This document shows positions 54,101-62,921 of a DNA stretch of 64,000 nucleotides, one piece after another. The notes under the pieces are model-generated. The model saw only the letters and a list, made by a program, of their open reading frames with translations, was not told the DNA's origin and ran no database searches. The DNA lies in the NCBI RefSeq assembly GCF_017355875.1, contig NZ_JAFEWC010000004.1:262989-326988 (forward strand). The letters run 5' to 3'. Each line of letters starts with the position of its first letter. The stretch's first letter is position 1. The DNA comes from Aridibaculum aurantiacum (GTDB lineage Bacteria > Bacteroidota > Bacteroidia > Chitinophagales > Chitinophagaceae). The translations under genes and the position numbers were made by a program.

Positions 54101-54523
54101 GATGACCTGACAAGAATGGTACTGAACCCTGATGTAACTGTTCGTAGCCGTGGTGTTATCGAAAAATGTTCTTTCTGTGTTCAGCGTTTGCAAGATGGTA
54201 AGCTAAAAGCTAAGAAAGAAAGCCGTCCATTGCGTACAGGTGCTGAAGGATACGATGTGAAGACTGCTTGTCAGCAAGCTTGTCCTGCAGATGCGATCAT
54301 ATTTGGTAATGTGAACGATGAACAGAGTGATGTATTCCAACACAGGGCTAACAACCAGAACCGTCTGTTCTATGTGCTGGAAATGATACACACGCTGCCT
54401 AACGTAAGCTACCTGGCTAAAGTGAGAAATGTAGATGCACTGATGCCTGTAGGTAAAAAAGAACAAGCTACTGTAGGTGGAGAAGCAGAACAGGATAACA
54501 CAACTCGTGACCAAAAGCACTAG
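51191..54523 (+). CDS. actB: Alternative complex III subunit ActB, iron-sulfur protein
   Basis: 1110 residues. A twin-arginine-type start (TPRRDFLKFMGFS, about residues 45-57) ends in a lipobox-like AASC, so export by Tat is likely. A large molybdopterin-oxidoreductase-like domain (about 80-800) follows, which in this complex carries no molybdenum cofactor. The C-terminal ferredoxin-like region from C837 has the clusters CTGCHACVVAC, CQHCDNAPCENVCP, CIGTRYCGNNCP and CSFCVQ-CQQACP, giving three 4Fe-4S and one 3Fe-4S sites as in known ActB. An unusual Ala/Ser/Thr-rich insert lies at about residues 523-595. It passes electrons from quinol toward ActA hemes. Confidence 0.94.
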   Translation: MEQKKYWQSFGELNQSNANQSAGEDEFQEDLPLEVDDKGLLDAKTPRRDFLKFMGFSTAAAAVAASCEMPVKKAIPFVNKPQEITPGVANYYATTYVQDNEVVSAIAKVRDGRPIKIEGNELSTIYQGGTSARMQASVLDLYDTSRLTVPKANNKEVSTFDAFDKMVMAELDQLGGRPVVVLTNTITSPTTRDAITQFLGRYPGRHVQYDAISYSGMLQANEASYGRRTIPSYNFAAARVIVSLNADFLGTWLSPVEFNKQYAETRRLNNTDLQMSRHIQFEPVMTMTGANADERYNHRPSETGAIALALYAAVGGAVTAPALPANLQQAVARTAKALQDARGAAVVVAGSNDVNIQTIVNGINDAIGANGSTIDWGTTYNTYQGIDTDMVQLVNDMNSGAIGALLIYNVNPAYNYFDQQKFVEGMKRVKFAVSFNQKMDETSQLCKYVIPDHHYLESWGDVEPKTGYFSLLQPTIHPLFKTRQWQDSLLRWSGATTDYLGALRTYWIGRLGSESRWDKAIQDGVVSPAAATSVNSTRTAATSSAPDTLRSTQTPTGGLLTALAAGGTTARGASFNSGGVAQAAATITAAQSSGTEVVLYQKVTMGIGSQANNPWLQETPDPITKATWDNYAIISPAMALNIFGIDLTKNGDSDAYEVHSEKPVLKITANGKTIELPIIIVPGTNQNTVGIAVGYGRGTNAVYDGENATRDDNAMERARVNIGKAGGGVGKNVFPLVTFNGRNRDYYIYKAEVAKAGYKASVAQNQVSNSHHGRTEVVIETSLASLKANPEIILGRRKHMHEDFAPKTGNFEKEATLYPLFPKPGIKWGMSIDMNTCTGCHACVVACTAENNVAVVGKSEVARHHDMHWLRIDRYFSGDLDNPNVVFQPMLCQHCDNAPCENVCPVAATNHNSEGINQMIYNRCIGTRYCGNNCPYKVRRFNWADYMGADSFPNNQHGTNSMTDASRMMNDDLTRMVLNPDVTVRSRGVIEKCSFCVQRLQDGKLKAKKESRPLRTGAEGYDVKTACQQACPADAIIFGNVNDEQSDVFQHRANNQNRLFYVLEMIHTLPNVSYLAKVRNVDALMPVGKKEQATVGGEAEQDNTTRDQKH

Positions 54524-54706
54524 TAAGTAGCAGAAAAGGCAAGGGGAGTAGAGTAGTGAGAAGGCAGCTGAAGTGAGTGACACAACGATGTTGAATAGAG
54601 ATATAAAGTTCATTACATAAAATATTTATAGAAGTAAGCATTTAGCAGGAAAGGGAGAATTGGAAAACCAGCCACTAATGTTTACGACTTAATTAAGCCA
54701 AACCAG

Positions 54707-56146
54707 ATGCATTTAAAGTACGAATCACAAATCAGGGAACCACTGGTAGATGGTAACAAAGACTATCACCAGGTAACGGAAGACATTATTCGTCCGATAG
54801 AGGCCAAGCCGAGCAGGCTGTGGTATATAGGTTTCTTTATTTCAGTAGCCCTGTTGTTGTTTGGTGTTTACAGCGTGTACCGCGAGGTAACTTACGGTAT
54901 AGGTGAGTGGAACCTGAACAAAACAATTGGCTGGGGTTGGGATATCACCAACTTCGTATGGTGGGTAGGTATTGGTCACGCGGGTACGCTTATCTCGGCT
55001 ATCTTGTTGCTCTTTAGACAAGGCTGGAGAACAGGTGTAAACCGTGCGGCTGAGGCGATGACGATCTTTGCGGTAATGTGTGCGGGCCAGTTCCCGATCT
55101 TCCACATGGGTCGAGTTTGGATGGCGTTCTTTGTACTTCCTTATCCTAACACACGTGGTCCGCTGTGGGTAAACTTTGCTTCTCCACTATTATGGGACGT
55201 GTTCGCGATCTCTACTTACTTTACTGTATCACTGTTGTTCTGGTACTCTGGTTTGTTGCCTGACTTTGCAACAGTACGTGACCGTGCTAAAACTAAACTT
55301 CGTAAACTATTATACGGTGTAGCTGCATTTGGTTGGAACGGTAGTACAAAACACTGGCAGCGCCACGAGAGTTTGTCTCTTGTACTTGCTGGTTTGAGTA
55401 CGCCACTGGTACTTTCGGTACACACGATCGTATCTTTTGACTTCGCCACTTCAGTTATTCCAGGATGGCACACTACCATCTTCCCTCCATACTTCGTTGC
55501 TGGTGCGATATTCTCAGGATTTGCAATGGTGCAAACGCTGATGATCGTAGTTCGTAAAGTGTTGAACCTGCAGGATTATATCACCATCGGCCACATTGAA
55601 GCTATGAACAAGGTAATCGTGTTGACTGGTTCTATTGTGGGTGTTGCTTACCTGACTGAGTTATTCATTGGTTGGTATAGTATGAACGACTACGAGCAGT
55701 ATACCTTCTTCTATAGCCGTGGTAACCTGTTTAGCCCTTATGGCTGGAGCTACTATGGAATGATGTTCTGTAACGTTGTATCTCCACAGTTCTTCTGGTT
55801 CCGCAAGCTGCGTCGCAATATTGCTTTCACTTTCTTTATGAGTGTGCTGGTAAACGTAGGTATGTGGTTCGAGCGCTTTGTGATCATCGTTACTTCTCTA
55901 TACCGCGACTACCTGCCAAGTAGCTGGAGCTATTACTATAGCCCTACCATTTGGGAGATCGGTTTCTACCTAGGTACTTTCGGATTGTTCTTTACATGTT
56001 TCTTCTTGTTTGCTAAGTACTTCCCAACCATTGCGGTGGCTGAGATCAAATATGTACTGAAAACAAGTGGTGAAAACTATAAGGATAGAATGACACCAAT
56101 AGAAACACAGAAGGTGGATGAGTTTGTGCATGAGCACGCTCACTAG
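54707..56146 (+). CDS. actC: Alternative complex III subunit ActC, NrfD/PsrC-like quinone-binding membrane protein
   Basis: 479 residues with about ten transmembrane helices, the NrfD-type fold. It opens with a cytoplasmic segment (EPLVDGNKDYHQVTEDI) and has quinone-pocket regions such as FVWWVGIGHAGTLISAILLLF and SVHTIVSFDFATSVIPGWH. The C-terminal tail is charged and ends in HEHAH. It is the main membrane anchor and quinol-oxidation and proton-path subunit, paired with ActF. It lies 183 bp after actB; the spacer shows no terminator. Confidence 0.94.
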   Translation: MHLKYESQIREPLVDGNKDYHQVTEDIIRPIEAKPSRLWYIGFFISVALLLFGVYSVYREVTYGIGEWNLNKTIGWGWDITNFVWWVGIGHAGTLISAILLLFRQGWRTGVNRAAEAMTIFAVMCAGQFPIFHMGRVWMAFFVLPYPNTRGPLWVNFASPLLWDVFAISTYFTVSLLFWYSGLLPDFATVRDRAKTKLRKLLYGVAAFGWNGSTKHWQRHESLSLVLAGLSTPLVLSVHTIVSFDFATSVIPGWHTTIFPPYFVAGAIFSGFAMVQTLMIVVRKVLNLQDYITIGHIEAMNKVIVLTGSIVGVAYLTELFIGWYSMNDYEQYTFFYSRGNLFSPYGWSYYGMMFCNVVSPQFFWFRKLRRNIAFTFFMSVLVNVGMWFERFVIIVTSLYRDYLPSSWSYYYSPTIWEIGFYLGTFGLFFTCFFLFAKYFPTIAVAEIKYVLKTSGENYKDRMTPIETQKVDEFVHEHAH

Positions 56147-56222
56147 TTGAAATGGTGTGATTTGGAGATGTAGGATTGAGGGATGTTGGGATTATAAAAT
56201 TTGAATTTTTTAAGCTTAATAT

Positions 56223-56813
56223 ATGGCGCTAAAAAGATTTGTTGTTGGATGCTTTGATGATGAAGCAGTTTTATTTCCAGCTGTGAAGAAAGTTCGCAAT
56301 GCAGGTTATAAGATCCAGGATGTTTATACACCTTTTCCTGTGCATGGTTTGGATCATGCATTAGGTATGCGTGAAACAAGTTTGCACACTGCTGGTTTCA
56401 TCTATGGCATTACCGGTACCACTACTGCATTGAGCTGCATGAGTTGGATATTTACCAAGGATTGGCCTTTGAACATTGGTGGTAAGCCAAACCTTCCATT
56501 ACCTGCTTTCATTCCTATCACTTTCGAGTTGACAGTATTGTTTGCAGCGGTAGGTATGGTACTTACTTTCTGCTACCTATGCCAGTTAGCTCCATTTGTT
56601 AAGCGTCATCACTTTCACCCACGTGCTACCGACGATCTTTTCGTAATGGCCATTGAGTGTACAGAAAGAACCAATATTGATGATCTGAAAGGATTTTTAA
56701 CCAGTGCCGGCGCTGTAGAAGTAGATTTCCAGGTGGCTGAGACCGGATGGTGGTTTGGCAGGTACGATAAAGAACAGAAACTATACGCCGAGGAACAAGC
56801 GATCGCAGGTTAA
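56223..56813 (+). CDS. actD: Alternative complex III subunit ActD (DUF3341)
   Basis: 196 residues with two transmembrane helices. It starts MALKRFVVGCFDDEAVLFPAV and contains VYTPFPVHGLDHALG, a hallmark of DUF3341, and a FHPRATDDLFVMAIE stretch in the C-terminal cytoplasmic or periplasmic domain. ActD is a small structural subunit of ACIII without a cofactor. It lies 21 bp before actE. Confidence 0.93.
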   Translation: MALKRFVVGCFDDEAVLFPAVKKVRNAGYKIQDVYTPFPVHGLDHALGMRETSLHTAGFIYGITGTTTALSCMSWIFTKDWPLNIGGKPNLPLPAFIPITFELTVLFAAVGMVLTFCYLCQLAPFVKRHHFHPRATDDLFVMAIECTERTNIDDLKGFLTSAGAVEVDFQVAETGWWFGRYDKEQKLYAEEQAIAG

Positions 56814-56834
56814 AACCAGATAAGAACAAACACA

Positions 56835-57497
56835 ATGAAGAAAATATTTTTTATATCAACAGTTTCGTTAGCAGCCATAGTAATGGTAAGCTGCGGCGAT
56901 GATGTAAAGCGTACACCAGGAAAAGATTATATGCCGGACATGCGTATGAGCCGCGCATACGAAACTTATGCTGATCACAGCAACCTGGCTGATAAAGGGA
57001 TCAACTACAAACCAGAGCCTGTTGTAGGTACAGTATCAAGAGGTGAGGAATTACCTTATCACCTGCAAAACAATGAGGAAGGCTATGCGCAAAGTGCTGC
57101 AGTTACCAACCCTCTTCCTGATCTTACAGAATTGGAAATGACCGAGACTGACAGGTTGTACCAGATAAACTGTGCTATCTGTCACGGTGCTAAGCTGGAT
57201 GGTAACGGCCCGCTGTACAAAGGTGGTGCAGGTCCATATGCAGCAAAACCAGCTACACTGGTTGGCGATCCAAATATTGAAAAACTATCAGAAGGTACTT
57301 ACTTCCATGTGATGACCTACGGAAAAGGTGTTATGGGAAGTTATGCTTCGCAGCTTACCCGTAAGCAACGCTGGATGGTGGCTAAATATATCAAGGCTAA
57401 GCAAGCTGGTGCAGCTACACCAGCAGCAGGCGGCACAAATGCAGCTGATAGCGCAGCAGCAGGTGGAGCAACAACAGCAACAACACCCAGTAAATAA
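56835..57497 (+). CDS. actE: Alternative complex III subunit ActE, monoheme cytochrome c lipoprotein
   Basis: 220 residues. A lipoprotein signal ends at VMVSC near residue 20, so the subunit is lipid-anchored on the periplasmic face. One heme site, CAICH, lies at residues 113-117, with the likely axial methionine in VMTYGKGVMGSYASQL. The last 30 residues are Ala/Gly/Thr-rich (AATPAAGGTNAADSAAAGG), an odd flexible tail similar in character to the ActB insert and the CoxB tail. ActE likely receives electrons from ActA and passes them toward the oxidase. Confidence 0.95.
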   Translation: MKKIFFISTVSLAAIVMVSCGDDVKRTPGKDYMPDMRMSRAYETYADHSNLADKGINYKPEPVVGTVSRGEELPYHLQNNEEGYAQSAAVTNPLPDLTELEMTETDRLYQINCAICHGAKLDGNGPLYKGGAGPYAAKPATLVGDPNIEKLSEGTYFHVMTYGKGVMGSYASQLTRKQRWMVAKYIKAKQAGAATPAAGGTNAADSAAAGGATTATTPSK

Positions 57498-57528
57498 TAA
57501 GAACAAACTGCAATCAAAATAATTTACG

Positions 57529-58764
57529 ATGGCATCTACTATAAGAGAGCATTTTGAAGTAACAGGAAAGATGAAGACTTGGTCGTACGGTCTGATGGCG
57601 ATTGGTCTGCTAGCATTTATCATTGGGCTTGTAACCAAGGGCATGAGCCACGATCCGCATGAGCAAGGAATTTTCTGGGGTACATTATTATACAACAGTG
57701 TATTCTTCCTGTTGATCACCAATGCCAGCATGTTCTTTATCTGTGTAACCACGCTTGCTCATGGTGGATGGCAGGTTGCTTTCCGCAGGGTGCCTGAGGC
57801 TATCTCTGCTATTGTTCCAATTTTCGGTCTTATTACCTTTTTGATATTGATGTTCATCCTGTTTGGCTTGGGTCACGGAGATCATCATCCAATTTACCAT
57901 TGGCTACACCCTGAAGGAGATGAAATACTGATGGGTAAATCAGGATTTTTGAACGTAACATTCTTTGTTATCTGGAGTTTCTTGTCAATAGCTGGTTGGT
58001 CTTTCCTGGGTTACAGGATGCGTAAGCTGAGCTATGACACTGACAATGCTCCATTAAACTTAGAGCAAGGTAAAAAATGGGTGTGGAATAACACTGTTCG
58101 CGGTTCTATGTTCCTGGTATGGTTTGGTCTTACAGTGGGTTCTACTACGCCATGGTTGTGGTTGATGAGTATAGATGCACACTGGTACAGTACCATGTAT
58201 AGCTGGTATACTTTCGCTAGCTCATTCGTTGCTGGTATGTCATTGATAGCTCTGTGGGTAATCTTTATGAAAAACAGGGGCTACCTGGAGTATACAACTA
58301 ATGAGCACCTGCACGATATCGGTAAGTTCATGTTTGCGTTCTCTATCTTCTGGACATACCTATGGTTTAGCCAGTACATGCTTATCTGGTATTCTAACAT
58401 GCCGGAAGAAACTCTATACTTCAAGCACAGGGTACAAGGTCCGTGGAAAGGAATATTTTTTCTAAACCTTATCATCAACTTCATCGCTCCGTTACTAATT
58501 TTGATGAAGCGTAGCGCTAAGAGAAACTATACCCTGGTTACCTTCATGGCAGTTCTTATCATCTTTGGACACTGGATCGATTTCAACCAGATGGTAATGG
58601 CCAGTGTATCGCAGGATCATGTAACGCTCGGCTGGCTTGACTTTGGTATCCTTGCCCTATTTGCAGGCATGATCATCTTCTTTGTTGGTAGAGCACTTAC
58701 TAAGGCGCCGGTTGTTGCAAAGAACCACCCGTTCCTAAAAGAAAGTATCATTCACCACACCTAA
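57529..58764 (+). CDS. actF: Alternative complex III subunit ActF, NrfD-like membrane protein
   Basis: 411 residues with about ten membrane helices and the same fold as ActC. Typical regions are YGLMAIGLLAFIIGLVT, THGGWQ-like LAHGGWQVAFRRVPEAIS and FWTYLWFSQYMLIWYSNMPEE, with histidines clustered at LGHGDHHPIYHWLHP. ActF forms the second half of the membrane core and probably contributes a proton-translocation path. It lies 31 bp after actE and 46 bp before coxB, consistent with one operon and a supercomplex with the oxidase. Confidence 0.94.
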   Translation: MASTIREHFEVTGKMKTWSYGLMAIGLLAFIIGLVTKGMSHDPHEQGIFWGTLLYNSVFFLLITNASMFFICVTTLAHGGWQVAFRRVPEAISAIVPIFGLITFLILMFILFGLGHGDHHPIYHWLHPEGDEILMGKSGFLNVTFFVIWSFLSIAGWSFLGYRMRKLSYDTDNAPLNLEQGKKWVWNNTVRGSMFLVWFGLTVGSTTPWLWLMSIDAHWYSTMYSWYTFASSFVAGMSLIALWVIFMKNRGYLEYTTNEHLHDIGKFMFAFSIFWTYLWFSQYMLIWYSNMPEETLYFKHRVQGPWKGIFFLNLIINFIAPLLILMKRSAKRNYTLVTFMAVLIIFGHWIDFNQMVMASVSQDHVTLGWLDFGILALFAGMIIFFVGRALTKAPVVAKNHPFLKESIIHHT

Positions 58765-58810
58765 TAACTAACTACTGCTAATTATTACGAATAGAAAATA
58801 TTAGAATAAA

Positions 58811-59938
58811 ATGTCAATGTATTTCACCATCGCCGTCATAGTTTTAGTGTTTGTGGTCATCTTCCAGATAGCCAAAGCCAGTGAATATGTAGGTATACTG
58901 AAGGGAGAAGAAAAAACCAGGAAGCAGGCTAATAAGATCAATGGTTTCCTGATGGTGGCTTTCCTTGTGCTGGGCCTGTTGGGCGTATACTATTGTGATG
59001 TGGCACTAAGAGGTAAAATACTAGGTGAAAGTGCATCAGTAGAAGGTGAGAAAGTAGACGAGATGCTTTACCTTACCATTGCTGTTACAGGTATCGTTTT
59101 CCTCATCACACAAGTTCTACTGTTCTGGTTCAGTTATAAATACCAGGAAAAAGAAAACAACAAAGCATTCTTCTTCCCACACAATAACAAGCTGGAAGTT
59201 ATCTGGACTGTAATACCGGCAATCGTTCTTACTGTACTTGTAGTAATTGGTTTAAGAAACTGGTTCATCTTCACAGGCGAAGCTCCTAAGAATGCTTTGG
59301 TTGTAGAGGTTACTGGTAAGCAATTCGGCTGGATATTCAGGTACCCGGGTAAAGACCAGGAGTTTGGTAAGAAGTACTTCAGGAATATTGAAGAAGGAAC
59401 GAACTCTATCGGTTTGATCTGGGAAGACAATCCACAGGCAAACCAGAAAGCCGATCCATATGCTTTTGATGATATCGTAATGGAGCAAAAGGTTTACATC
59501 GTTAAAGGACGTCCGGTTAAGTTCATCATTGGCTCAAGAGATGTTATTCATGATGTGGGTCTTGCACACTTCAGAATGAAGATGGACGCTGTTCCTGGAA
59601 CGCCTACTACACTTTGGTTTACGCCTAAGTATACCACTGAAGAAATGAAAGAGATCACTGGTAACTCCAACTTTGTATACGAGATCAGCTGCGACCAGAT
59701 GTGCGGAAACGGGCACTACTCTATGAAGGGTACGATAGAAGTGGTAACGCAGGAACAGTTTGATACATGGATGGCAGGACAAAAACCTTATTACTTCGCA
59801 GCGTTCCCAGAAAAGGATCCGGCAGCAGCAGCTCCAGCAGGTGCACCAGCAGCTCCTGCAGCACCAGCAGCTGGCGCTGATACCACCGCAACTGCTTCTT
59901 TGAAAAAAAGCGGTGGCAACCAAAACAAACTGAAGTAA
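58811..59938 (+). CDS. coxB: Cytochrome c oxidase subunit II
   Basis: 375 residues. Four hydrophobic helices precede the copper domain, two more than the textbook two. The CuA site is intact: DVIHDVGLAHFRMKMDAVPG supplies one histidine and CDQMCGNGHYSM (C294, C298, H302, M305) the rest. The usual Glu between the cysteines is Gln here; it bonds through its main chain, so copper binding should be unaffected. A C-terminal tail of about 40 residues is Ala/Pro-rich (AAPAGAPAAPAAPAAGAD) with a Lys-rich end. It accepts electrons from the cytochrome chain and hands them to heme a. It stands next to actF, as expected for an ACIII-oxidase supercomplex. Confidence 0.95.
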   Translation: MSMYFTIAVIVLVFVVIFQIAKASEYVGILKGEEKTRKQANKINGFLMVAFLVLGLLGVYYCDVALRGKILGESASVEGEKVDEMLYLTIAVTGIVFLITQVLLFWFSYKYQEKENNKAFFFPHNNKLEVIWTVIPAIVLTVLVVIGLRNWFIFTGEAPKNALVVEVTGKQFGWIFRYPGKDQEFGKKYFRNIEEGTNSIGLIWEDNPQANQKADPYAFDDIVMEQKVYIVKGRPVKFIIGSRDVIHDVGLAHFRMKMDAVPGTPTTLWFTPKYTTEEMKEITGNSNFVYEISCDQMCGNGHYSMKGTIEVVTQEQFDTWMAGQKPYYFAAFPEKDPAAAAPAGAPAAPAAPAAGADTTATASLKKSGGNQNKLK

Positions 59939-59984
59939 TCAAACATTAGAAATTATCTGCCCTAACAGGCAAAAATTAATAGGT

Positions 59985-61805
59985 ATGAGTAACGAGCAGG
60001 CTTTACACGCACACACTACCACAGGCCACGATGCACATCACGACGAGCATCATGGTGACCACCATCATCATAAAGAGACTTTCATTTCAAAGTATATCTT
60101 TAGCCAGGACCACAAAATGATTGCAAAGCAGTTCCTGGTAACAGGTATGGTTTGGGCAATTTTGGGTGGTTTTATGTCAGTAGTGTTCAGGATCCAACTT
60201 GGATATCCTGACCAGTCTTTCCCTTGGATGGAAGCTATACTGGGTAAATGGGCGCCAGGTGGTCGTATAACTGCTGACGCTTATTATGCATTGGTAACTA
60301 CACACGGAACTGTACTTGTATTCTTCGTATTGACCGCGGGTCTGAGTGGAACCTTTGCCAACTTCTTAATTCCGTTGCAAATTGGTGCAAGAGACATGGC
60401 TTCGCCTTTTATGAACATGCTTAGCTATTGGTTCTTCTTTGCTGCAGGTATTGTAATGCTTTCTTCAGTTTTCGTAGAAACTGGTCCTTTTAGTGGTGGA
60501 TGGACAGCTTATCCTCCTTTGAGTGCTTTAGGTTCTACATCGCCTGGTTCTAAAACAGGTATGGATCTATGGTTGATGAGTATGGCCTTGTTCGTTGTTA
60601 GTAGCTTGTTGGGTGGTTTGAACTATATCGCTACCATCCTGAATATGCGTACAAAAGGTATGACCATGACGCGTCTGCCTCTTACGATCTGGGCCTTGTT
60701 CTTTACAGCAGTTTTGGGTGTACTTTCTTTCCCTGTACTTTTTGCAGGTTTCATCCTGCTGATCTTCGATCGTAATTTTGGTACTAGCTTTTACCTGAGT
60801 GATATATATGTAAATGGTGTAGGGGCTCTTTCTAACGAAGGTGGTAGCGCAATCCTTTACCAACACTTGTTCTGGTTCCTTGGCCACCCTGAGGTTTACA
60901 TTATCTTGTTACCTGCCATGGGTATGGCTTCAGAAATATTGAGTACCAATGCACGTAAACCGATCTTTGGTTATATGGCCATGCTTGGTTCTATGTTCGC
61001 CATTGCGGTACTAGCATTCCTTGTATGGGCGCACCACATGTTTGTATCAGGACTAAATCCTTTCCTTGGTTCATTCTTCGTACTACTTACATTGTTGATC
61101 GCCGTACCATCAGCTATCAAAGTATTTAACTGGCTTACTACTTTGTGGAGAGGTAATATCAGGTTCACACCTGGTATGCTGTTCTCTATAGGATTTGTAA
61201 GCTTATTCATTTCAGGTGGTCTTACAGGTATCTTCCTTGGTAACTCTGCCCTGGACATTCACCTGCATGATACCTATTTCGTAATCGCTCACTTCCACAT
61301 TGTAATGGGTGTGGCTAGTATGTTCGGAATGTTCGCAGGTATCTATCACTGGTATCCTAAGATGTTCGGTCGCTTTATGAACAACACGCTTAGTTATATC
61401 CATTTCTGGATAACTATGGCTGGTGCTTACCTGATCTTCTGGCCAATGCACTACGAAGGTTTAGCTGGTATGCCACGTCGTTACTACGACTATAGCGTAT
61501 GGGAAAGCTTCAAACAGTTCACTGAGTTGAATAAGTTCATCACCATAGTAGCTATCATCGTTTTTGCGGTTCAATTCCTGTTCTTGTTCAACTTCTTCTA
61601 TTCTATCTGGAAAGGTAGAAAAGTAACTACTCAAAATCCTTGGGGTTCAAATACACTGGAGTGGACCACACCTATCAATCCTGGTCATGGTAACTGGGTA
61701 GGCGAAATTCCGGAAGTACACCGTTGGGCATATGACTACGGTAAAGATGGTAGAGAATTTATTTCTCAAGTAGAACCAGTAGGGGCAGACGAGAGTAAAC
61801 ACTAA
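59985..61805 (+). CDS. coxA: Cytochrome c oxidase subunit I
   Basis: 606 residues with twelve membrane helices. Heme and copper ligands are visible: the low-spin heme histidine in LVTTHGTVLVFF, the CuB histidine and cross-linked tyrosine in WFLGHPEVYIILLP, the HH pair in VWAHHMFVSG, and HDTYFVIAHFHIVMG near helix X. The first 35 residues are unusually histidine-rich (HDAHHDEHHGDHHHHK), which may bind copper or zinc. It reduces oxygen to water and pumps protons. It lies 46 bp after coxB, and ctaB follows. Confidence 0.97.
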   Translation: MSNEQALHAHTTTGHDAHHDEHHGDHHHHKETFISKYIFSQDHKMIAKQFLVTGMVWAILGGFMSVVFRIQLGYPDQSFPWMEAILGKWAPGGRITADAYYALVTTHGTVLVFFVLTAGLSGTFANFLIPLQIGARDMASPFMNMLSYWFFFAAGIVMLSSVFVETGPFSGGWTAYPPLSALGSTSPGSKTGMDLWLMSMALFVVSSLLGGLNYIATILNMRTKGMTMTRLPLTIWALFFTAVLGVLSFPVLFAGFILLIFDRNFGTSFYLSDIYVNGVGALSNEGGSAILYQHLFWFLGHPEVYIILLPAMGMASEILSTNARKPIFGYMAMLGSMFAIAVLAFLVWAHHMFVSGLNPFLGSFFVLLTLLIAVPSAIKVFNWLTTLWRGNIRFTPGMLFSIGFVSLFISGGLTGIFLGNSALDIHLHDTYFVIAHFHIVMGVASMFGMFAGIYHWYPKMFGRFMNNTLSYIHFWITMAGAYLIFWPMHYEGLAGMPRRYYDYSVWESFKQFTELNKFITIVAIIVFAVQFLFLFNFFYSIWKGRKVTTQNPWGSNTLEWTTPINPGHGNWVGEIPEVHRWAYDYGKDGREFISQVEPVGADESKH

Positions 61806-61900
61806 TAAAAAGCTGCTTGCACTTTATGTATAGCAGAAAGAATAAAAGTAAATGCCCTGATCAACTCAGGGCATTGGCTTAAAGAATATGTGCGCTTGCA

Positions 61901-62815
61901 ATGATGAGTAAGACAGAAAATATATCAGCCAGTTTGACCTTGGCAACTAAAGTGAAAGACTACTTTCAGTTGATCAAGTTTACGCTCAGCTTCACAGTTG
62001 TATTTTCTTGTGTGGTTTGTTATCTGCTTGCTCCGGGTGTTACATATGATCTAAAAATGGTGCTCTTGCTTTTTATAGCAGGGATGCTGGTTACAGGCAG
62101 TGCAAATGCCATAAACCAGGCTGTGGAAAAGGATACAGATGCCATGATGAAGCGTACAGGAAAACGTCCTGTTGCCGACGGAAGAATGAGCCAGCAAGAG
62201 GCTTATACATTTGCCTTTATTGCAGGGCTGCTGGGGGTGTTCATGATGTGGTATTTCTTCAACATGGCCTCCGCTATCATTTCTGCATTCAGTTTGTTCT
62301 TATATGCTTTTATATATACACCACTAAAAAAGGTGAATTCAATAGCAGTATTGGTGGGAGCTTTTCCTGGTGCCTTACCTTGTTTGATAGGTTGGGTAGC
62401 AGGCTTTTCTCCTGATGAGCCTATTTGGTGGACGGGCGGTTTAATACTTTTCAGTATCCAGTTTCTTTGGCAGTTCCCGCATTTTTGGGCTATTGCCTGG
62501 GTAGCACATACTGATTATAGTAAAGCTGGTTTCAAATTATTGCCGGCAGATAAAGGACCAACAAAATTTACAGCGCTGCAAGCAGTAATGTACTCGGTGC
62601 TGATGATACCTGTAGGACTACTGCCTAAGTATATTGGTATAACAGGAATGGTTAGTTTGTGGATAGTGTTAGCAGCGAATATTTTCATGGTTGTGCAGTG
62701 TGTAAGGCTTTACCTGGAGATGGATGTAAAAGCAGCAAGAAGAGTAATGTTCAGTAGTTATATCTATTTGCCTATTGTTTTACTGGCTTTGTTGGCAGAT
62801 AAAATCAGTTACTAA
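61901..62815 (+). CDS. ctaB: Protoheme IX farnesyltransferase (heme O synthase)
   Basis: 304 residues (or 303 from the second ATG at 61904). A UbiA-type prenyltransferase with about nine membrane helices. The first Asp-rich motif is in NAINQAVEKDTDAMMKRTGKRP and the second region is HTDYSKAGFKLLPADKG. It attaches a farnesyl group to heme b to make heme O, the precursor of heme A used by CoxA, so its place inside the cox operon fits. Heme A synthase is not in the window. A 10-bp hairpin (AATGCCCTGA / TCAGGGCATT, 61851-61875) lies in the 95-bp spacer after coxA and may modulate expression between the two genes. Confidence 0.95.
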   Translation: MMSKTENISASLTLATKVKDYFQLIKFTLSFTVVFSCVVCYLLAPGVTYDLKMVLLLFIAGMLVTGSANAINQAVEKDTDAMMKRTGKRPVADGRMSQQEAYTFAFIAGLLGVFMMWYFFNMASAIISAFSLFLYAFIYTPLKKVNSIAVLVGAFPGALPCLIGWVAGFSPDEPIWWTGGLILFSIQFLWQFPHFWAIAWVAHTDYSKAGFKLLPADKGPTKFTALQAVMYSVLMIPVGLLPKYIGITGMVSLWIVLAANIFMVVQCVRLYLEMDVKAARRVMFSSYIYLPIVLLALLADKISY

Positions 62816-62921
62816 GGCTTAGTTAGCCAGTAATAGATGGTTACTATAAATGAGAGAAACTTACCTGCCGAAAGGCTGGTTGTGATGATGGAAATTGGTG
62901 GTTAGAATTTAAAAGTTTTTA

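Noticed and set aside
53534-54193. A 219-codon open frame antisense to actB
   Set aside because: It lies within the conserved iron-sulfur domain; the protein is His/Thr/Val-rich as expected from reading conserved Cys/Asp codons backward.
58811-59938. Broken CuA site in CoxB because CxExC reads CDQMC
   Set aside because: The position bonds through its backbone, and both cysteines, the histidines and the methionine are present, so the site should be functional.
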